A stretch of 8,582 bases of DNA from Bacilli bacterium (lineage in GTDB: Bacteria > Bacillota_I > Bacilli_A > RF39 > UBA660), in assembly GCA_028703035.1 (NCBI GenBank), contig JAQVNR010000057.1, positions 1-8,582 on the forward strand, read 5' to 3'. The first letter of the stretch is position 1. Each line of letters begins with the position of its first letter. Below are positions 5,297 through 8,582 of the stretch, one piece after another. A program made the translations under genes and the position numbers. The notes below the pieces were generated by a model that made no database searches, had not been told where the DNA came from, and saw only the letters and a list, made by a program, of their open reading frames with translations.

Positions 5297-6805
5297 TTAA
5301 ATTGTTTTCTTTAATTTCTCTATATACGCGATACATTCTTTCATGTTATTATCCCCAAATGTTTCATTGATGAAATTAATAAATCCATCTAATTCATTAC
5401 GAATATATGCTAAGTTTAATTGATCAAACTTTCTTAAAATTTTATGAGCAATAATATAATCAATAGCGACTATCTCTTGACCACCACATGCTACATATGC
5501 TGGAACAAATTCTTTTAATTGCTTAACAATACGATTACCAAAAGCAAGCCTAAATTTTTCTATCACATAATCATCCATTAAAGCTATTTTTCCCAAAATC
5601 GCATCAGATACTGGATGATCAGTTTGAGCTTGTTTTAAAATAGTTGTAAAATACTGACTTGATAAATTTACTTTAGCAGTAATAGGTGCATCAAACGCTA
5701 CTCCTTTATTATCAATATTAATTGGCATAGCACGGTCATATACTTTATCAGTAATCATAAATGTTGAGTCATCATTATTAATTGTTCCAATATACCACAT
5801 GTTTGTTGGAATTCTCAGGCGTCCATTTTCAATTAACTTTGGATCACTTGCCCATGCATTTGGCACTAAATCAATTACCCATTCATCAGAGCTTGGAAGC
5901 TCTAAAATCGACAACATCTCAGCAAAGTAATATTCAACTCTTGAAATATTCATCTCATCAAGTAAAGTTAAATAAACATTATCACGATATTTAGCCTCAT
6001 ACATCTTTGTTAATACTTCAGTTTCATTAAATCTTTTAGTAAACTCATTAAAATAACCAAATAATTCAGATGAGTCACGCCATGAAGGCTGAACGGGCGC
6101 AATAACAGAATCATTATTAATAAAGTTACCAAAGGCATAAGCCAGAGATGTTTTACCTGTACCAGATATACCTTGTAATATTATTAATCTATTGGAAGCA
6201 AAAGATGCGATAAATAATCTAATTAAATTAATATTATAATATAAGCCCATCTCAGAAGCTGCATAATTTAAGAAAGAATCGCATAATTCTTCAAGATTAA
6301 TTGATGTATTAAAAGGCTCTGGAATATAGTTTTCCATAACATTATCAACTTGAGATAGTTTAAAGAATCTACTTTCTCCTTCTTCAAGCTTATTAATAAC
6401 ATTACCTTCTTCATCATATTCAATCCCACCAGCACCAGGATCACTCATCGCTAAGAATTTTTGATTCTCAGTTTTTAACTTTATTACTTCATTATTTAAA
6501 TTATCTATTTCATCAACTAAAGCTTGTTGATGACCTACTCTATGACGATATTTAATAAAGCCAGTTATTATCTTATAAATAAGGTAAAAGAATAAACCAA
6601 ATAGTAATAGTAAGCAAAGGCTCGCTAAAATTATTATTATTACTCCTGCTCCTGTTAAATTTTCAGAATGCTCTTTAATTACATCAATATAATTTAAAAC
6701 ATTAAATATTTGAAATAATGATAAAGCAATCTGCTTAAATAAATTAATTATTCCATTAAAGAACGGTCCCATAAAATTGAGAAAAAATTCATTATATGTA
6801 GTCAT
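5297..6805 (-). CDS. Membrane-anchored McrB-like AAA+ ATPase (component B)
   Basis: The 502-aa product begins with hydrophobic or amphipathic stretches (about 5-45), then a membrane helix at about 53-84, a probable coiled coil (92-118), an acidic linker, and an AAA+ domain from about 165. Walker A is GISGTGKTS (212-220), Walker B LLDEMN (281-286) and sensor 1 GTINNDDS (340-347). VYDRA (355-359) is a likely arginine-finger region and GNRIV (423-427) a candidate sensor 2. QPSWRDSSELFGYFN (239-253) and MNISRVEYYFAEMLSILE (285-302) are typical of McrB-like members. It should form a cytoplasmic ring tethered to the membrane. McrB uses GTP; the nucleotide used here cannot be told. Its ATG follows the stop of the upstream gene by one base, and its ribosome site AAAAGGAG (6820-6813) lies in that gene's last codons, so translation is probably coupled. 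A membrane anchor is unusual for restriction McrB. The AAA+ call is secure, the role is not. Confidence 0.93.
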   Translation of the reverse strand: MTTYNEFFLNFMGPFFNGIINLFKQIALSLFQIFNVLNYIDVIKEHSENLTGAGVIIIILASLCLLLLFGLFFYLIYKIITGFIKYRHRVGHQQALVDEIDNLNNEVIKLKTENQKFLAMSDPGAGGIEYDEEGNVINKLEEGESRFFKLSQVDNVMENYIPEPFNTSINLEELCDSFLNYAASEMGLYYNINLIRLFIASFASNRLIILQGISGTGKTSLAYAFGNFINNDSVIAPVQPSWRDSSELFGYFNEFTKRFNETEVLTKMYEAKYRDNVYLTLLDEMNISRVEYYFAEMLSILELPSSDEWVIDLVPNAWASDPKLIENGRLRIPTNMWYIGTINNDDSTFMITDKVYDRAMPINIDNKGVAFDAPITAKVNLSSQYFTTILKQAQTDHPVSDAILGKIALMDDYVIEKFRLAFGNRIVKQLKEFVPAYVACGGQEIVAIDYIIAHKILRKFDQLNLAYIRNELDGFINFINETFGDNNMKECIAYIEKLKKTI

Positions 6806-6806
6806 T

Positions 6807-7931
6807 TTAAATCTCCTTTTCTAAGATAAGGTCATTATCTTCCATAAATATATTAACTGTTTCAACAATAATGTTTTCATTATCTGCAACAATGATTTGA
6901 CTGTTTTTCATAAACTCTTTACTAAATATATATTTAGCTTTCTGATCTACTTTATTAAGTGCTGCTCCCTTGGTACAATAAATATAATAATCAAGCTTAT
7001 TTGTTTTTAATTTAAGAATTATATTATCATCTATTTCATTATAGTCTATTAAAAGTTTAATACACTTTGAAGCAATTTCAGTATTTATTAATTTTTTATA
7101 TTCTTTAATATTTTTATCTTTATTAAAAAACTTCTTTTTTATCGGTATTAAAAATGTACTTAATTTTTTTCTATTTTGAAGCTCTTTTACTAAAGTATTA
7201 ATAGCAGTCCCAACACTTATTAAGGTAAAGTTATCATCAATATTGTTTTTGGTATAAATTTTATTAGCCTGTTTTGAATCATATTTTTCTAGTTCTTCAA
7301 TGTAATAGTTGTACTGAGTAATATAAACAAGTGACTTTTTATTAATTAAGATATATTTGTTAAAAGAGTTTTTATCTGTTAAAGTATTGTAAAGATTTTT
7401 TTCAATTGTCGCTTTTTGTTTAACTAGATTAGTTAATTCTTTAGTATTCTTTTTTCCCTCATCTATTAAAAATATATAATTTATTTTATGATATTTATTT
7501 AGCAATTCAAAAATCAAATTATTATAATTAGTTCCATTTTCTAAAACGCTTGATGAGAGTTTATCAATAGCAAGAGCCATCTGGAGTTGAGAAGCCAATA
7601 AGATTATTTCTTTTTCGTTTTTAACTAAGTCAAAAATTATGTTGTTTTTCATAAAATATTCTGATATCGCATTTATTTCTTTAGTCAAGTTATATTCATC
7701 AATATATGGACTTTCAATAAATATTTTACTCAAATCATATCTTACTTCATTAATTAATAAATACTTTTTTAAATATATATCTATTACTCCTGCATATATC
7801 TCAGCACTTCTTCTTTTATTACCAAGAATTTTTTTATGATCAATTGAAATAATTCTAGAGATAAGATTAATATACTCATTTAAACAAGAATTTTTATATT
7901 TGCTATAAGCATAAATTAAATCAGTATTCAC
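6807..7931 (-). CDS. Hypothetical soluble protein, first gene of the operon (component A)
   Basis: I do not recognise this 374-aa protein. It is rich in Lys, Asn, Ile and Tyr, has only three Cys (16, 290, 319), and shows no signal peptide, membrane helix, repeat or catalytic motif that I can name. Residues 1-130 and 160-300 look mostly helical. The C-terminal part (about 300-374) alternates short hydrophobic runs such as YYIYC and QIIVA with charged residues and may be beta-rich. Translation starts at GTG 7931, with AGAGGT (7945-7940) 8 nt upstream; no in-frame ATG is near. It is the first gene after the operon promoter and is separated from the ATPase gene by one base, which makes it a likely partner of that ATPase, for example a regulator or target-recognition subunit. 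That role is inferred only from position. Confidence 0.85.
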   Translation of the reverse strand: MNTDLIYAYSKYKNSCLNEYINLISRIISIDHKKILGNKRRSAEIYAGVIDIYLKKYLLINEVRYDLSKIFIESPYIDEYNLTKEINAISEYFMKNNIIFDLVKNEKEIILLASQLQMALAIDKLSSSVLENGTNYNNLIFELLNKYHKINYIFLIDEGKKNTKELTNLVKQKATIEKNLYNTLTDKNSFNKYILINKKSLVYITQYNYYIEELEKYDSKQANKIYTKNNIDDNFTLISVGTAINTLVKELQNRKKLSTFLIPIKKKFFNKDKNIKEYKKLINTEIASKCIKLLIDYNEIDDNIILKLKTNKLDYYIYCTKGAALNKVDQKAKYIFSKEFMKNSQIIVADNENIIVETVNIFMEDNDLILEKEI

Positions 7932-7957
7932 TTAGGACAACCTCTATTCTATTATTA

Positions 7958-7986
7958 ATTATAGCAAATGAAGTATATTATTGCAA
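7958..7986 (-). promoter_or_regulatory. Strong extended -10 promoter of the four-gene operon
   Basis: On the minus strand TTGCAA (7986-7981), a 17-bp spacer and TATAAT (7963-7958), with TGC directly before the -10, form a near-ideal housekeeping promoter. The transcript would start near 7951 with a leader of only about 20 nt before GTG 7931, leaving little room for leader-based control. The -35 begins one base after the U-run of the upstream terminator. Confidence 0.8.
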
Positions 7987-7987
7987 C

Positions 7988-8021
7988 AAAAAAAACCAGC
8001 TAATCTGATAAAATAACTGGT
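7988..8021 (-). terminator. Intrinsic terminator upstream of the operon promoter
   Basis: On the minus strand ACCAGTTA (8021-8014) pairs with TAGCTGGT (8002-7995) through one G-U pair and an 11-nt loop, followed by eight U (7995-7988). A tandem CCAG allows a second pairing, CTGGTT at 8022-8027 with AACCAG at 7994-7999 on the plus strand. It should end transcription arriving from 8022 and above, so some transcript must come from that side although no gene is visible there. Confidence 0.75.
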
Positions 8022-8378
8022 CTGGTTTGATTGAATAGTTACATTAAATATCTATACCTAAATATCATTTAAGATACCCAAGTACAAACATCCATACGGT
8101 GTATTATCAGTACAAACCGGTAACTACTTACCTCTTGGAGTAACACACTCTCCCTAACAATTGTTATGCTTAGCGTAGATAAGATTCCTATTACTAGCAA
8201 ACTTCATTACTAACACATATACTAATTATCATTTATTAAATTAGTTAATAATTTAATTAAAAATTATTATCTAGATTTTAATAAATAAATGCAAATTATT
8301 TTTTTACAAATAATTTGGTTGCACACTTTTATAAATAAAAATATGCAAGTCATTAATGTATGTATATTTTATCTAAGC
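7988..8378 (-). ncRNA. Candidate untranslated structured RNA, class unknown
   Basis: No credible reading frame occupies this stretch, yet it has its own minus-strand promoter (8385-8413) and terminator, giving a predicted transcript of about 390 nt. The core is a local GC island: 24 of 60 bases are G or C at 8101-8160, against 5 of 60 at 8221-8280. In AT-rich genomes such islands often mark structured RNAs. Hairpins seen are CCTAAAT/ATTTAAG (8057-8073), GGTAA/TTACC around a 4-nt loop (8119-8132), GGAG/CTCC (8137-8153), and an AT-only 10-bp stem (8292-8317). AGTACAAAC occurs twice, at 8081 and 8109, and TAACAATTGTTA (8155-8166) is a perfect palindrome. I saw no signatures of tmRNA, SRP RNA, RNase P RNA or a tRNA. 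A 6S-like RNA or the 3' end of a longer transcript remain possible. Confidence 0.35.
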
Positions 8379-8384
8379 AACTAA

Positions 8385-8413
8385 AGTATAAAACATATTT
8401 TTACAAAATGCAA
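8385..8413 (-). promoter_or_regulatory. Possible promoter for the candidate RNA
   Basis: On the minus strand TTGCAT (8413-8408), a 17-bp spacer and TATACT (8390-8385) point toward the GC island and its terminator. The -10 matches five of six consensus bases, the -35 three of six. A weaker second candidate is TTGACA at 8447-8442 with TTAATT 17 bp further on. In such AT-rich DNA chance matches are common. Confidence 0.4.
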
Positions 8414-8582
8414 GCATAAATTAACAAAAAACTACAAAAAGTGTCAATTTGTGTTACTACTAAGAAAACCAATAGTTATTTTTAATTTATTTCCATGACA
8501 AAAAGAATTTATATAATACATTTTTTTTGATTCTTAAAAAATAACTTATTAAGGGATAAATTAAAAAATTATGTTAATATTG
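8414..8582 (+). other. AT-rich end of the window with no gene seen
   Basis: No reading frame of useful length is present on either strand. A TATAAT occurs at 8512-8517 on the plus strand, but no acceptable -35 lies at the right distance. ATG TTA ATA TTG at 8571-8582 could open a gene beyond the window, but the nearest purine-rich site (AAGGG, 8551-8555) is 15 nt away, too far to support it. Confidence 0.5.

Noticed and set aside
5143..5994. Short plus-strand open frames opposite components B and C
   Set aside because: Both overlap conserved coding sequence on the minus strand and lack ribosome sites and known motifs.
7639..7839. Short hydrophobic open frame opposite component A
   Set aside because: AT-rich antisense DNA readily gives Ile/Leu/Phe-rich frames; there is no ribosome site and no context.
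8155..8205. A 17-codon minus-strand frame (MKFASNRNLI...) as a leader peptide before hairpins
   Set aside because: No Shine-Dalgarno sequence precedes it, the codons show no run of one amino acid, and no gene follows before the terminator.
2232..8582. Direct repeats that would mark the island as a mobile element
   Set aside because: I compared the junction after ftsW with the window end and saw only low-complexity A/T matches; no integrase, transposase or tRNA end is present.

Overview
The window is very AT-rich DNA from a walled, low-GC Gram-positive bacterium. The use of TGG for Trp, with TAA stops throughout and no in-frame TGA in the intact genes, fits the standard bacterial code rather than the Mycoplasma code. 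The MraY and SpoVE/FtsW-type proteins, AGGAGG-like ribosome sites and a TasA/camelysin-like surface domain suggest an uncultured Bacilli or Mollicutes-related lineage that kept its peptidoglycan. No species can be named from the sequence alone.

Layout. Positions 1-2231 (+ strand) carry mraY and ftsW, part of the division and cell wall (dcw) cluster, with a 21-nt gap between them. The murD gene that often lies between these two is absent, and the cluster does not continue after ftsW. Positions 2232-2835 hold a palindrome-rich leader and a badly decayed N-terminal remnant of a YhcG/DUF1016-family nuclease gene. Positions 2836-7931 hold a tight four-gene operon on the minus strand. It runs from a strong extended -10 promoter (7958-7986) to an intrinsic terminator (2815-2837) that overlaps the last stop codon. 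Positions 7988-8582 contain no convincing gene. They include a GC-rich island inside extremely AT-rich DNA, with a minus-strand terminator on one side and a minus-strand promoter on the other, so an untranslated structured RNA is a reasonable guess.

The four-gene operon is the unusual part. In transcription order it encodes: (A) a 374-aa soluble protein I do not recognise; (B) a 502-aa McrB-like AAA+ ATPase with an N-terminal membrane anchor and a coiled coil; (C) a 367-aa protein resembling DUF2357/McrC-type partners but with no visible nuclease motif; and (D) a 440-aa single-pass membrane protein with ten 12-residue Asp-rich, calcium-binding-like repeats and a C-terminal domain resembling TasA/camelysin. 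Membrane anchors on both B and D, a partner protein without a nuclease, and a surface-exposed last component suggest a membrane-spanning, ATP- or GTP-driven assembly rather than a classical McrBC restriction enzyme. That role is inference. The start sites of mraY, C and D are best placed downstream of the longest open frame, because the ribosome binding sites fit the internal ATG codons.
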